Below are positions 1-8,196 of a DNA stretch of 64,000 bases, piece by piece. The notes under the pieces were generated by a model that saw nothing but the letters and a program-made list of their open reading frames with translations, was not told the origin of the DNA and did not search any database. Location of the stretch: positions 1,178,001 through 1,242,000 of the forward strand of contig NZ_MRCI01000001.1 of assembly GCF_001922575.1 (NCBI RefSeq), in the 5' to 3' direction. A program made the position numbers and the translations under genes. Origin of the DNA: Neptunomonas phycophila. GTDB taxonomy: Bacteria > Pseudomonadota > Gammaproteobacteria > Pseudomonadales > Balneatricaceae. How positions within the stretch are numbered: position 1 is the stretch's first letter; the number at the start of each line of letters is the position of its first letter.

Positions 1-2
1 TC

Positions 3-233
3 TATGTAGAAAACCTACCTGAGGTTTTCCATCACATGAAAATGGCGGGTGTACCGATTTGGCGATTTGGTGAATTGCTTGACCCAGCAATTACCTCTGA
101 AGTTTGCGCTAATAGTGTTGAGTTGTCCGAACATGTTATTCAGTTTCCCTGTCATCAGTCGTTACGGTTGTCAGAAATCGAGTGGATGTTAGATCAAATT
201 GAGTTGTCTTTTTCGTTGTATCAAAACAAATAA
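3..233 (+). CDS. DegT/DnrJ/EryC1/StrS-type aminotransferase, C-terminal fragment
   Basis: The reading frame is open from the left edge of the window and ends in TAA at 231-233, so only the last 76 codons are visible. The tail FPCHQSL followed by an SEIEWMLDQI-like helix resembles the C-terminal end of PLP-dependent DegT/StrS sugar or fatty-amine aminotransferases. These enzymes transfer an amino group to a keto-sugar in surface polysaccharide synthesis. The catalytic lysine lies outside the window, so the family call rests on the tail alone. An internal ATG at 36 is not a convincing start because the frame continues upstream. The acyltransferase gene follows 47 bases downstream on the same strand, which fits a polysaccharide-modification locus. 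Confidence 0.6.
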   Translation, partial: YVENLPEVFHHMKMAGVPIWRFGELLDPAITSEVCANSVELSEHVIQFPCHQSLRLSEIEWMLDQIELSFSLYQNK

Positions 234-280
234 CGCTGATTAAGTTCTGTTAGTCTTGTTACTCATCATGGAACGGTGAT

Positions 281-1381
281 ATGCCAAATCAAACCTTTTC
301 ACTTTATTTGGATGTAGTTCGGTTTTTGGCGGCGGTGCTAGTGCTGTTATATCACTCTAACTGGCGTGAATTAATTACTGATCAAGTGCCTTTGGGTGGT
401 TACGGCCATTCTGCTGTTATTATCTTTTTTGTGCTCTCTGGCTTTGTTATTGCGTACGTGAGTGATGTCAAAGAGGCTGATGCCAAAAGTTATGCAGTGA
501 ATAGGTTATCTCGTATTTACTCGGTAGCTATTCCAGTGTTGTTAATGACGCCGCTTTTGGATGTCTGGGGCGAGTCTATAAATCCTGTGTTCTATGAGGA
601 TAAAACAACACATGATCTGTGGTATGTACGCATTTTTTCAAGCCTTTTGTTTTTGAACGAAGTTTGGTTCGTTTCCATTATGAGTTTTTCTAACGTCCCA
701 TACTGGTCATTATGTTATGAGGTTTGGTATTACGTTATTTATGCGGCTTATATATTCATGAGAGGTTGGAAACGTTGGGTTGCTATCGTGAGTATAGCGC
801 TTCTTCTAGGGCCAAAAATTTTATTGCTCTTTCCATTATGGTTAGTAGGTGTCGCTATTTATAAATGGCAGATAACATACAACCTAAGTGTATTTAAAGC
901 ATGTGTTTTGTGGTTGATGAGTTTTGTCGCTTTTTATGGTTTCCATGAGTATGGAGTGCAATATGCTCTGGCCGATTTATTAAAAGCATGGGGAGGGGAC
1001 TATCTCTATGAGCAGCTTACTTTCTCCAAATATTTTTTGAGTGATTACCTGCTAGTTCCCATCATTGCTATTAATTTTATTGCGTTTCGCCGTCTTTCTG
1101 GGCTGTGTCCTCATATGCCGCAAGCGGTGAGTCAGTGTATACGTTATGTATCGGGCTTTACTTTTATATTGTATCTCTCGCATCAACCGCTCTTGCAGTT
1201 TTATGGCGCCGTGATTAATGGGAACCCAGACTCATCGCGCTTTTATTTAACAGTGATAGGGCTCGTAATAATCACTGTATTTGCATTGGGCTTTTTAACA
1301 GAGCGACGTAAGCGAACATGGAAGCGGTTCTTTGATTTATTGTTGAGTTGGAAGGGGCGAACTCGGTCATTAAATACCTAA
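281..1381 (+). CDS. Acyltransferase 3 (OafA/YrhL-type) membrane protein
   Basis: This 366-residue integral membrane protein begins with the family hallmark pattern, a short N-terminus followed by LDVVRFLAAVLVLLYHS, in which the R and H are the conserved acyltransferase-3 residues. About ten hydrophobic segments follow through the length. Family members transfer acetyl or other acyl groups to extracellular or lipid-linked glycans at the inner membrane. The start ATG has a GGAA-like ribosome site just upstream. It follows an aminotransferase fragment on the same strand, so a role in modifying an exopolysaccharide or O-antigen is likely, but the acceptor cannot be read from the sequence. Confidence 0.88.
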   Translation: MPNQTFSLYLDVVRFLAAVLVLLYHSNWRELITDQVPLGGYGHSAVIIFFVLSGFVIAYVSDVKEADAKSYAVNRLSRIYSVAIPVLLMTPLLDVWGESINPVFYEDKTTHDLWYVRIFSSLLFLNEVWFVSIMSFSNVPYWSLCYEVWYYVIYAAYIFMRGWKRWVAIVSIALLLGPKILLLFPLWLVGVAIYKWQITYNLSVFKACVLWLMSFVAFYGFHEYGVQYALADLLKAWGGDYLYEQLTFSKYFLSDYLLVPIIAINFIAFRRLSGLCPHMPQAVSQCIRYVSGFTFILYLSHQPLLQFYGAVINGNPDSSRFYLTVIGLVIITVFALGFLTERRKRTWKRFFDLLLSWKGRTRSLNT

Positions 1382-1556
1382 TGGACTTGTGTGTAATGGT
1401 GTAAATACCTTGCATTGACTATTTTTATGGGAGCATGTTTTGAGTGATTGTTTTTAAAAGTCTACTTGAAAGGTTGGCTTTATGTTATAAACTCAGATAC
1501 TTAGGTACTATGTGTTCACCTTTGATTTACTTTTTTCTGTATTTTTTTGACATGGA

Positions 1557-2987
1557 ATGAGCTACGTGCGGTCTACTTTTTTGCCTCGTTATTTTGTGTT
1601 GGGCTCTGTACTCGTGTTTGCGGGTCTTAGTTATACCTCGGTTTCCCAAGGCGAAGCAGATTTATCCTGTCGACCTAATAATGCAATGGCGCCATTTGAT
1701 GAGTCTTCAGCCAGTGAGAGCTTTCGAAAAGGGCAGGCTGCAGAAACCGGACAGCATGGCTTCCCTAAGGACCCTGTGAAAGCTTATCAGTGGTATTGTA
1801 ATTCCGCCCTGCAGAATGACTCTGCTGCGCAGTTAAAAGTTGGTCTAATGCTTTTAGAAGGCGAGGGCACTAAAAAAGATCTTAAAAAAGGTATGCTTTG
1901 GTTAAATCGCTCTGCCTCGCAAGGTAATCATGATGCGGAGTTGGCTTTAGGTATCCTGCTAGTAGACAGCGATGCGCTCAGTAGCGCTAAATTGTTTAGT
2001 CGGGCAGCTGAAGGCGGTAATTTATACGCAAATCATCGTTTGGCAGAGCTTTACTATTACGGTATTGGCGTTCCCCAAAGTTATGAAAAAGCCCAAGAGC
2101 TATCAGCGTTAGGTTCAGAAGCTGGGTTTGAAAAGAGTAAAGAGCTACTCACACGTATTCGTCTCAAACAAGAATCTTTACCCTCGTCAGAAAATCAAGT
2201 CTCAGATGCCGTTGTTGCTCAAACTGCCGTCCCTGTGATTCATGCTAATGAAGAAGACGTGGTCATTATTCCACCTGAAGAGCAAAAGACCACCGTTTTG
2301 CAAGGGCTGTTAGAGTACCTGCCCTCCTTAAAACTACGAAATACCTCCCAAGAAGCCGAGCGTGTAGAAATAACTGAATCAGGCTCCGATAAGGAGCTTG
2401 AACCGCTAGCTGAGGAGTCCGTCGTTGCCATACAGCCTAATGAGACAAGTGTTGAATCGGTTGATGAAAGTCAGCTAGCCGATCAGTTGGTTGAGGCTGC
2501 AAGCCAAGAATTGGAAGCAATGGAGTCTAGCTCGGTTAAAGAGTCGGTAGAGGTTGCTCAGGCGTCATCGCCAAAAGCGCCTAGTAAGAAGCAAACATCG
2601 GTAGGGTCTGTTAAGAGTGCAGAGGTCGAAGATCTTGCATCGCCTGCAACGGGTAATAGAGATCTAGTCACGAGCGATAGTGCGCAGCGGCGTGGCAGTG
2701 AATGGGTGAATCAGCAGCCAGATATGCGCTATTCAATTCAATTGGTGCAAGCGGGCAGTGTAGACGGCATATTAAAGTTTATTAATAAATATAGTTTGCA
2801 AGATAAGGCCTACTATATTCATGCGTTACAGGATGGTCAGTGGCGTTATATATTGCTCTACGGTGATTACCCCAACAACCGAACTAGTAAAGCAGTGGCT
2901 AAGACCTTACCTCAGGAAATACAGGACAACGGTTATTGGATCCGTACATACGGAGACTTACGTCGCAGTTATACCATTGCCCCATAA
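1557..2987 (+). CDS. Sel1-repeat and SPOR-domain protein
   Basis: The 476-residue product has a hydrophobic N-terminal segment (about residues 11-30) acting as a signal or anchor. Several Sel1-like repeats follow (about 50-200, with KAYQWYCNSA, GMLWLNRSA and KAQELSALG helices). Next is a long Ser/Glu/Val-rich linker (about 205-385). The C-terminal domain (about 390-470) starts with YSIQLVQAGS and contains YILLYGDYPN, the pattern of SPOR domains that bind denuded peptidoglycan at division sites. An envelope or septal scaffold role is inferred. An ATG five bases upstream is out of frame and stops at once, so 1557 is the start. It appears to be a single-gene unit. Confidence 0.8.
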   Translation: MSYVRSTFLPRYFVLGSVLVFAGLSYTSVSQGEADLSCRPNNAMAPFDESSASESFRKGQAAETGQHGFPKDPVKAYQWYCNSALQNDSAAQLKVGLMLLEGEGTKKDLKKGMLWLNRSASQGNHDAELALGILLVDSDALSSAKLFSRAAEGGNLYANHRLAELYYYGIGVPQSYEKAQELSALGSEAGFEKSKELLTRIRLKQESLPSSENQVSDAVVAQTAVPVIHANEEDVVIIPPEEQKTTVLQGLLEYLPSLKLRNTSQEAERVEITESGSDKELEPLAEESVVAIQPNETSVESVDESQLADQLVEAASQELEAMESSSVKESVEVAQASSPKAPSKKQTSVGSVKSAEVEDLASPATGNRDLVTSDSAQRRGSEWVNQQPDMRYSIQLVQAGSVDGILKFINKYSLQDKAYYIHALQDGQWRYILLYGDYPNNRTSKAVAKTLPQEIQDNGYWIRTYGDLRRSYTIAP

Positions 2988-3028
2988 AGATGAGCTCTTT
3001 TTTGTTATTTGAGCAAGTTTAAGGAGTT

Positions 3029-3059
3029 AGAGTATTAGGTGCTAACAACCTAATACTCT
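3029..3059. terminator. 12-bp stem hairpin between convergent genes
   Basis: AGAGTATTAGGT is followed by a 7-base loop and its exact complement. The hairpin lies between the ends of the Sel1/SPOR gene and the convergent ppk2 gene. No clear U-tract follows on either strand, so it may block read-through or protect 3' ends rather than act as a canonical intrinsic terminator. Confidence 0.5.
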
Positions 3060-3074
3060 GCAAGCATGGCTTGG

Positions 3075-3887
3075 TCAGACTAAGTGAGCTCTTGCCAGTT
3101 CTAATACTTCAGGGTCAACCGCCGGAGGAGTGAGATCAACATCCTTTTCCATGGCTTTAACGATAGTTTTTAAAACCTCCACTCGGGTGTACCATTTATG
3201 GTTGGCCGCTACGACATTCCAAGGCGCTGCTTTGGTAGATGTGTGGTTAAACATATCCAATGTTGCTTTTTCGTAATCACCCCAGCGTTGGCGGTTGCGA
3301 ATATCTTCCGGTGTTAGCTTCCAGCGTTTAACTGGATTTTCGAGTCGTTCAGTGAATCGTCTATGTTGTTCATCAGGCGTGATATGTAAAAAGATTTTGA
3401 TGATGCGGGCGTTATCATCCACGAGTAATCGTTCGAACTCATTTATTTCTTGGTAGGCACGCTGCCATTGCGCCTTGGTTGCAAACTTCTCAATACGCTC
3501 TACAAGTACGCGTCCATACCATGAGCGATCGAATATAGCGATTTCGCCTGGGGCAGGTAGCTTGGTTTGAAAGCGATATAGATAATGTTTACCTTGTTCT
3601 TCTTTGGTTGGTGCTGCAATAGGGTAGACTTCAAAGCCTCGAGGGTCGAGTTTTTCTGTAACACGTCTAATAGCGCCACCTTTACCCGCAGCATCCCAGC
3701 CCTCCATAACAATGATGCATCGGCGCTTTTGGTGGTAGTAAGCTTGTTGAACATGCAGCAAGCGGGTTTGCCATTTTTTAAGTTGTTTCTTGTAATCGGC
3801 TTTGTCATCTAAGACGGAATGTTCAGCGTTCTTTTTGGGAAGAGTGGGGGGATTCTTTTCTAAAACTATGTCGGATGGCGTGTGCAT
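3075..3887 (-). CDS. ppk2: Polyphosphate kinase 2 (PPK2)
   Basis: The 270-residue product is a single-domain PPK2, a P-loop kinase that transfers phosphate between polyphosphate and nucleotides. The Walker A loop reads GWDAAGKGG (about residues 63-71) and the Walker B/lid region contains FDRSWYGR (about 119-126). The lid segment ENPVKRWKLTPED, with its conserved R/K residues, is also present. Length fits class I PPK2 enzymes. The N-terminal 25 residues are a poorly conserved extension. The start ATG has an AGGGAA ribosome site. The gene stands alone, convergent with the preceding SPOR gene. Substrate preference (ADP, GDP or AMP) cannot be told by eye. Confidence 0.93.
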   Translation of the reverse strand: MHTPSDIVLEKNPPTLPKKNAEHSVLDDKADYKKQLKKWQTRLLHVQQAYYHQKRRCIIVMEGWDAAGKGGAIRRVTEKLDPRGFEVYPIAAPTKEEQGKHYLYRFQTKLPAPGEIAIFDRSWYGRVLVERIEKFATKAQWQRAYQEINEFERLLVDDNARIIKIFLHITPDEQHRRFTERLENPVKRWKLTPEDIRNRQRWGDYEKATLDMFNHTSTKAAPWNVVAANHKWYTRVEVLKTIVKAMEKDVDLTPPAVDPEVLELARAHLV

Positions 3888-4123
3888 GTGGTTATTCCCT
3901 AATGAGTTACTTTGAGTGTAACGCGAGGAAATAGCTAGATAAAGTAATTCAAGAAAGTGCTAAGGCTTCACAAGGCTGCTTTTTATCATCAGTCAGTGTT
4001 GTGTGTTGTAACAAATTAGCTTTGAATGCTTAAAGCGACGTAGCTAATTGAAAAGTTTTTAAATAAGCTAGAAGAGAAATCTTAATCTGTATTTTAGCGG
4101 CGTAACTAGGAAGGATACTTAAG

Positions 4124-4199
<76 letters not shown>

Positions 4200-4285
4200 A
4201 CTGCCTTAAGTGGGGCGTATATTAATCACCTTCCTTTTTTAGATCAAGCCTTTATGGGAATTTTTTTTAAAAAAATACACTTTTT

Positions 4286-4326
4286 AGATGGCAGTGTAAC
4301 GTTATCGCTAACTGCCATCTTTTTTG
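4286..4326 (+). terminator. Hairpin with T-tract downstream of the lysM gene
   Basis: AGATGGCAGT pairs with ACTGCCATCT across a 15-base loop, and a run of six T follows on the plus strand. It sits three bases beyond the end of the minus-strand lysM gene. The U-tract suits plus-strand transcription better, so its use for lysM is uncertain. Confidence 0.5.
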
Positions 4327-4328
4327 GG

Positions 4329-4763
4329 CTAGCCTTCTAACGGAATTCGGATCTTTTGGCCTGGGTAGATTAGGTCTGGATCTTTGATAACTTCTTTGTT
4401 TTCTTCGAAAATTTTAGTGTAGAGGTTACCGTTCCCCAAATGCTGTTGAGCTATCTTCCATAAAGAGTCGCCTGATTGAATAGTGTAGTACTCAACTTTG
4501 ATTTCTGGTCCTGTAAATGCCAGTGCGTCAGCATTGACTTCGGTAATCCCTTCGACGTTTCCGGCCATTAAGATTGCCTTTTCGTAAGCTGCTTGGTCTT
4601 TGGCAGAGCCTGATACGCTAGCAACACCGTTTTCGACTGTAATGCTCAATGCATCAACCCCGGGGTTGTCAGCCTCGATGTGTTCTTGGATTTTTTCTGC
4701 TGGATCTTCGTCATTACCGAAAAGCTTTTTACCTAGATTAGATGCGAAATCAAACAATCCCAT
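4329..4763 (-). CDS. lysM: BON and LysM domain protein (YgaU/Kbp-like)
   Basis: The 144-residue protein matches the architecture of E. coli YgaU/Kbp. A short amphipathic N-terminus (MGLFDFASNLGKKLF) is followed by a BON domain (about 25-85, with VENGVASVSGSAKDQAAYEK) and a C-terminal LysM domain (about 93-142, starting YYTIQSGDSLWKIA). In E. coli the homologue is a small potassium-binding, peptidoglycan-associated stress protein; that activity is inferred here from family membership. No signal peptide is visible, as in the homologue. The ribosome site AAGGGG lies 8 bases before the ATG. It stands alone between tRNA-Thr and a promoter region. Confidence 0.9.
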   Translation of the reverse strand: MGLFDFASNLGKKLFGNDEDPAEKIQEHIEADNPGVDALSITVENGVASVSGSAKDQAAYEKAILMAGNVEGITEVNADALAFTGPEIKVEYYTIQSGDSLWKIAQQHLGNGNLYTKIFEENKEVIKDPDLIYPGQKIRIPLEG

Positions 4764-4870
4764 TGTATAACCCCTTAATTAAATGGTTGTTCAGGCGAAC
4801 GCCTGAGCTGTGGAGATCATTCCATAGCTAAGATGAATCCTAGCTGGCTGAGATGACAAAAAATAGTAGG

Positions 4871-4897
4871 AATAAAAAAACCCCTGCATGGCAGGGG
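4871..4897 (-). terminator. Intrinsic terminator downstream of pheA
   Basis: CCCCTGC-ATG-GCAGGGG forms a 7-bp GC-rich stem, and on the minus strand it is followed by a run of seven T. It lies about 220 bases after the prephenate dehydratase stop codon, in the right orientation to end that transcript. Confidence 0.75.
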
Positions 4898-5006
4898 TGG
4901 AAAAAAGACAACTCAAAGTACTAAGAGTTGAAAAGTAGGGATGTGATAGAAAAAACTTCGTGAAGAGGCACAACACGAATACTATCAGTACTCACTATTG
5001 GATTTT

Positions 5007-5023
5007 ATTGTGCGCTGCACAAT
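5007..5023. promoter_or_regulatory. Perfect 17-bp palindrome, possible operator
   Basis: ATTGTGC-GCT-GCACAAT is a perfect inverted repeat in the gap between pheA and lysM. No U-tract follows on either strand, so a protein-binding site is more likely than a terminator. The binding protein is unknown. Confidence 0.35.
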
Positions 5024-5120
5024 TGTACTTTAGTACTATATATATTAAGTCATTGTTGTATATGTATTTATTCGTTAAAAATGTTTGATTTTTATATTTT
5101 GCAGTGCAATTAATCTTTTG

Positions 5121-5984
5121 TTAAGAAAACAAGTTTGCATCGCGCTTAAACCTAAATGGATTTGCTGGATAAGTGCCTATGACTCTTACGTCTTTAGCAA
5201 AAAAGTCCAATTCTTGGAGCGCGTATTTCATGGATTGTTGGTGAGGGTGGCCTACAATATCCAAATGGAAACTAGTGGCTTGCATTGTATCAGAAGCCAT
5301 ATAGCTCTCCAGTTTCACCATATTGATGCCATTTGTGGCAAAGCCCCCTAGTGCTTTATACAGTGCAGCTGGCATATTTCGTACGGTAAACATCACAGTA
5401 GTCATGAATGTAATTCCGGGCTCTAATTTAGGCATGTGACTGTCACGAGCTAGGATTATAAAGCGGGTAGTGTTCCCTTCTTTATCTTGAAAGTTGTCTT
5501 TTAATACTTCAAGTCCATACAGTTCGGCGGCTAAGCTGGAGGCTATGGCCGCATGGGTATGGTCTGTTCGGTGAGACAGCTCTTCAGCAGAACCAGCGGT
5601 ATCTAAGTGTGCAATTTGCCTTAGCCCCATCTCTTTGATGTGTCCATCGCATTGCGCCAATGCTTGGGGGTGTGAAGCTATTGTTTTTAAATCCGTTGCT
5701 AGAGTCCCCGGTTTGACGAGTAAGCAATGGTTGACCGGTTCAAAATGCTCATTGATGATATGGAGTTGTGTTTTTGGCATAAGCCGATAGATTTCTTCTA
5801 CACGCCCTGCCGTTGAGTTTTCTAGTGGGATCATAGCGAGATCGGCTTCACCACGTTCGACCATAAACATTGCATCAGCAAAGCTCCCGCAAGCCAGCGC
5901 ATCCATTTCAGGGTGTACATGTCGGCAAGAGAGGTGGGAATATGCGCCCGGATAGCCTTGGTAAGCAATGATATTAGTTGTCAT
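5121..5984 (-). CDS. pheA: Prephenate dehydratase with ACT domain
   Basis: The 287-residue monofunctional enzyme converts prephenate to phenylpyruvate in phenylalanine synthesis. The catalytic domain (about 1-180) starts with AYQGYPGAYSH and carries the NTTRF motif (about 170-174) that holds the catalytic Thr. The C-terminal ACT domain (about 195-275) binds phenylalanine for feedback control. There is no N-terminal chorismate mutase domain, unlike the bifunctional P-protein usual in gammaproteobacteria. The ACT motif reads KLESYM instead of the common ESRP, a form I associate with alphaproteobacterial enzymes. It is divergent from the sensor kinase gene at 6121. Confidence 0.92.
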   Translation of the reverse strand: MTTNIIAYQGYPGAYSHLSCRHVHPEMDALACGSFADAMFMVERGEADLAMIPLENSTAGRVEEIYRLMPKTQLHIINEHFEPVNHCLLVKPGTLATDLKTIASHPQALAQCDGHIKEMGLRQIAHLDTAGSAEELSHRTDHTHAAIASSLAAELYGLEVLKDNFQDKEGNTTRFIILARDSHMPKLEPGITFMTTVMFTVRNMPAALYKALGGFATNGINMVKLESYMASDTMQATSFHLDIVGHPHQQSMKYALQELDFFAKDVRVIGTYPANPFRFKRDANLFS

Positions 5985-6120
5985 GATTGTTCTTAATCCA
6001 TATGGTCGTTCAAATAGTTCGCTATTATGGCACAGTGCTGCGTTGCGGATAACACATTATATGGCTCGTTTTTGCATGTTGATATCCTGCAATCACAGGG
6101 CTTAGTTGTAATAGTAAGGG

Positions 6121-8187
6121 ATGCTTGTGAAGCGAAAGCATGATCTGTTTTTAGGTGGCATTGCTGTTTTATTCGTTGCTTTTTTGTCGTGGCAAGGTTT
6201 TACAACAATGCGCAATTATGAATTGGCGAACTTGCATAAAGCGGGATCAGAGCGGCTATTGGAAACCATTCGCTCGTTGCGTGTAGCCATCGACCAATAT
6301 CGATACCTTCCTTTTCTATTGTCTCAAAATAGAGATGTTAAGCAGCTGTTGCTAGTTCCTGATGCCGATAACCAAGTGCGTGTGAGTCGGTTGTTAGAGC
6401 AAACGAACCTAGTAGCAGGGTCGGCAGCGTTGCTAATATTGGATGAACAAGGCGATATAGTCGCTTATAGCAACTGGCGAGAAAATACTTCGCTACCTCG
6501 TGATCGTTATAGGGATGCTGCTTTTTATCGAGAGGCGCTCTCTGGCGAACAAGGGCCTTACTTTGTCATTGATAAATCGACTATGAGACCAGCTTATTAT
6601 TTATCGGCACCTATTTATCAAAGTCAAAAGTTAATAGGCGTTGCTGTGCTCAGGCTTAATATCGCCACGTTACGTGAGCAGTTATCGAATGAATCACTAT
6701 TTTATGTGGCCGACGCCAATGATAGTTTGCTTCTAACGAGCCCTTCTTTTGATCAAGAACATATTTGGCCGTTAGCGCCCGGTCATGTTGAGTTATTACT
6801 GGATGGCCGCGAAATCACTTTGGGTAAGCACAAAGGGGAGTACTGGCTGGTTCAGGCTGTCAAATTAGATGATCTTCAATGGCAAGTGGGTGTTTTGTCG
6901 CCCATTCAAAGTGCCAACCTGCGCAGTGCTTATGTCGCGTTATCCATTGCAGGCGTTTGTATGGTGCTTGCTTTATTGTTTTTATATTTGCGAGAGGCTC
7001 AGCTAAAACGTCGTTCACAGCGTGAGACCGTTAATGCGCAACGTGAAAGTGAGCAGCGACAACGGCGTATCATTAACACGGCTCAAGTAGGGCTGATTAC
7101 TGTTGATTCTGCTGGGAAAATATTATCGATTAACTCTATGGTTATGCAGCAATTTGGTGTGTCACAGAGCCTAATCGAGAGATCACCGCTAACGATTCTT
7201 TTTGCCGACATTGATCAGTTTTCGCCACTTAAGCGCATGTTGGATGTGTTGAAAAGGCGTGAGTTCTCGCCCATAACGGGTTATGAGGTAGTGGGGCAGC
7301 GTTCTGATGGTTCGCGTTTTCCAATGATGTTTTCAATCCGGATGATGTCTACGGCTCCTGAGACGACGTATTTAGTCACCATCATCGATATTACTCGGCG
7401 TAAGCGTCTTGAACATGCTTTACAAGAAGCAAACGAATCACTTGAACAGAAAGTGTCTGAGCGAACATTAGCGCTTAAAAATGCGCAGGCTGAGTTATTG
7501 CAAGCCGAAAAGATGGCCGCGATGGGTAGGATGTCGACAGCCATCGTTCATGAGCTAAATCAGCCGTTAACAGCGATGCGTAATTATTTGGCTATGTTGC
7601 GTCAGATAAGAGAGCACCCGGACATGTTTAACGATAACTTGCAGCGGCTAAATCAATTGGTCGATAGAATGGCCAGTCTTACCGGGCAATTAAAAACCTT
7701 CGCCTACAAGAAAGTAGAGGTTACAGGCGCAGTCGATTTACAGAGCGTAATACCTTCTGTTTTAACGATGTTTAGCGCGCAAATGAAAGCCAATGAGATT
7801 AGGTCTGTCATCCAGATACCTGAAACCTCAATACGGGTAAAGGGAGATCAAGTTCGCTTAGAACAAGTATTGGTCAATCTTATCGGTAATGCATGTGATG
7901 CATTAGAAGAGGTCGCTCAAGATCACCCGTCTGTGTTAACAGTTACGGTTAGCACTGAGTTAAAGTGGGCACACATATTGATTAGTGACAATGGCGACGG
8001 AGTGAGCGAAGAGGCTTTGGCGCACTTATTTGAGCCTTTCTACACCACTAAATCCATGGGAAGTGGTTTAGGGTTGGGGCTTTCAATTGTCGATAATATT
8101 CTTCGCGACCTTGGTGGAAAGATCAGCGCCCGGAATAACTCCGAAGGCGGTCTTGGAGTATTAGTCACTCTGCCTTTGGCAGATTAA
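6121..8187 (+). CDS. DctB-like sensor histidine kinase with PAS domain
   Basis: The 688-residue inner-membrane kinase has a TM helix (about 9-27), a periplasmic double-Cache-like sensor region (about 30-268), a second TM helix (about 270-290), a coiled segment, a PAS domain (about 312-430) and a second coiled coil. The HisKA helix has the phospho-acceptor in VHELNQPL (His477), followed by a HATPase with N box NLIGNACDAL, DNGDG and GSGLGLGLS. This layout matches DctB-family kinases that sense C4/C5 carboxylates, with an added PAS domain. The partner regulator starts 9 bases downstream, and a TRAP transporter follows, so the ligand is probably the transporter's substrate. Confidence 0.9.
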   Translation: MLVKRKHDLFLGGIAVLFVAFLSWQGFTTMRNYELANLHKAGSERLLETIRSLRVAIDQYRYLPFLLSQNRDVKQLLLVPDADNQVRVSRLLEQTNLVAGSAALLILDEQGDIVAYSNWRENTSLPRDRYRDAAFYREALSGEQGPYFVIDKSTMRPAYYLSAPIYQSQKLIGVAVLRLNIATLREQLSNESLFYVADANDSLLLTSPSFDQEHIWPLAPGHVELLLDGREITLGKHKGEYWLVQAVKLDDLQWQVGVLSPIQSANLRSAYVALSIAGVCMVLALLFLYLREAQLKRRSQRETVNAQRESEQRQRRIINTAQVGLITVDSAGKILSINSMVMQQFGVSQSLIERSPLTILFADIDQFSPLKRMLDVLKRREFSPITGYEVVGQRSDGSRFPMMFSIRMMSTAPETTYLVTIIDITRRKRLEHALQEANESLEQKVSERTLALKNAQAELLQAEKMAAMGRMSTAIVHELNQPLTAMRNYLAMLRQIREHPDMFNDNLQRLNQLVDRMASLTGQLKTFAYKKVEVTGAVDLQSVIPSVLTMFSAQMKANEIRSVIQIPETSIRVKGDQVRLEQVLVNLIGNACDALEEVAQDHPSVLTVTVSTELKWAHILISDNGDGVSEEALAHLFEPFYTTKSMGSGLGLGLSIVDNILRDLGGKISARNNSEGGLGVLVTLPLAD

Positions 8188-8196
8188 GGAGGCATA

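Larger units (their letters stand above)
4764..5120. other. Intergenic region between lysM and pheA
   Basis: This 357-base gap holds the lysM promoter side, an intrinsic terminator for pheA (4871-4897) and a 17-bp perfect palindrome (5007-5023). No convincing gene is seen. A minus-strand frame across 4791-4976 runs through the terminator and is dismissed. Confidence 0.6.

Noticed and set aside
4791..4976. Minus-strand 61-codon frame
   Set aside because: It runs across the pheA terminator and resembles no protein.
6021..6075. TGGCAC and TGGCTC motifs upstream of the sensor kinase gene, like sigma-54 promoters
   Set aside because: The GG-to-GC spacing is 9 instead of the required 10 bases in both cases.
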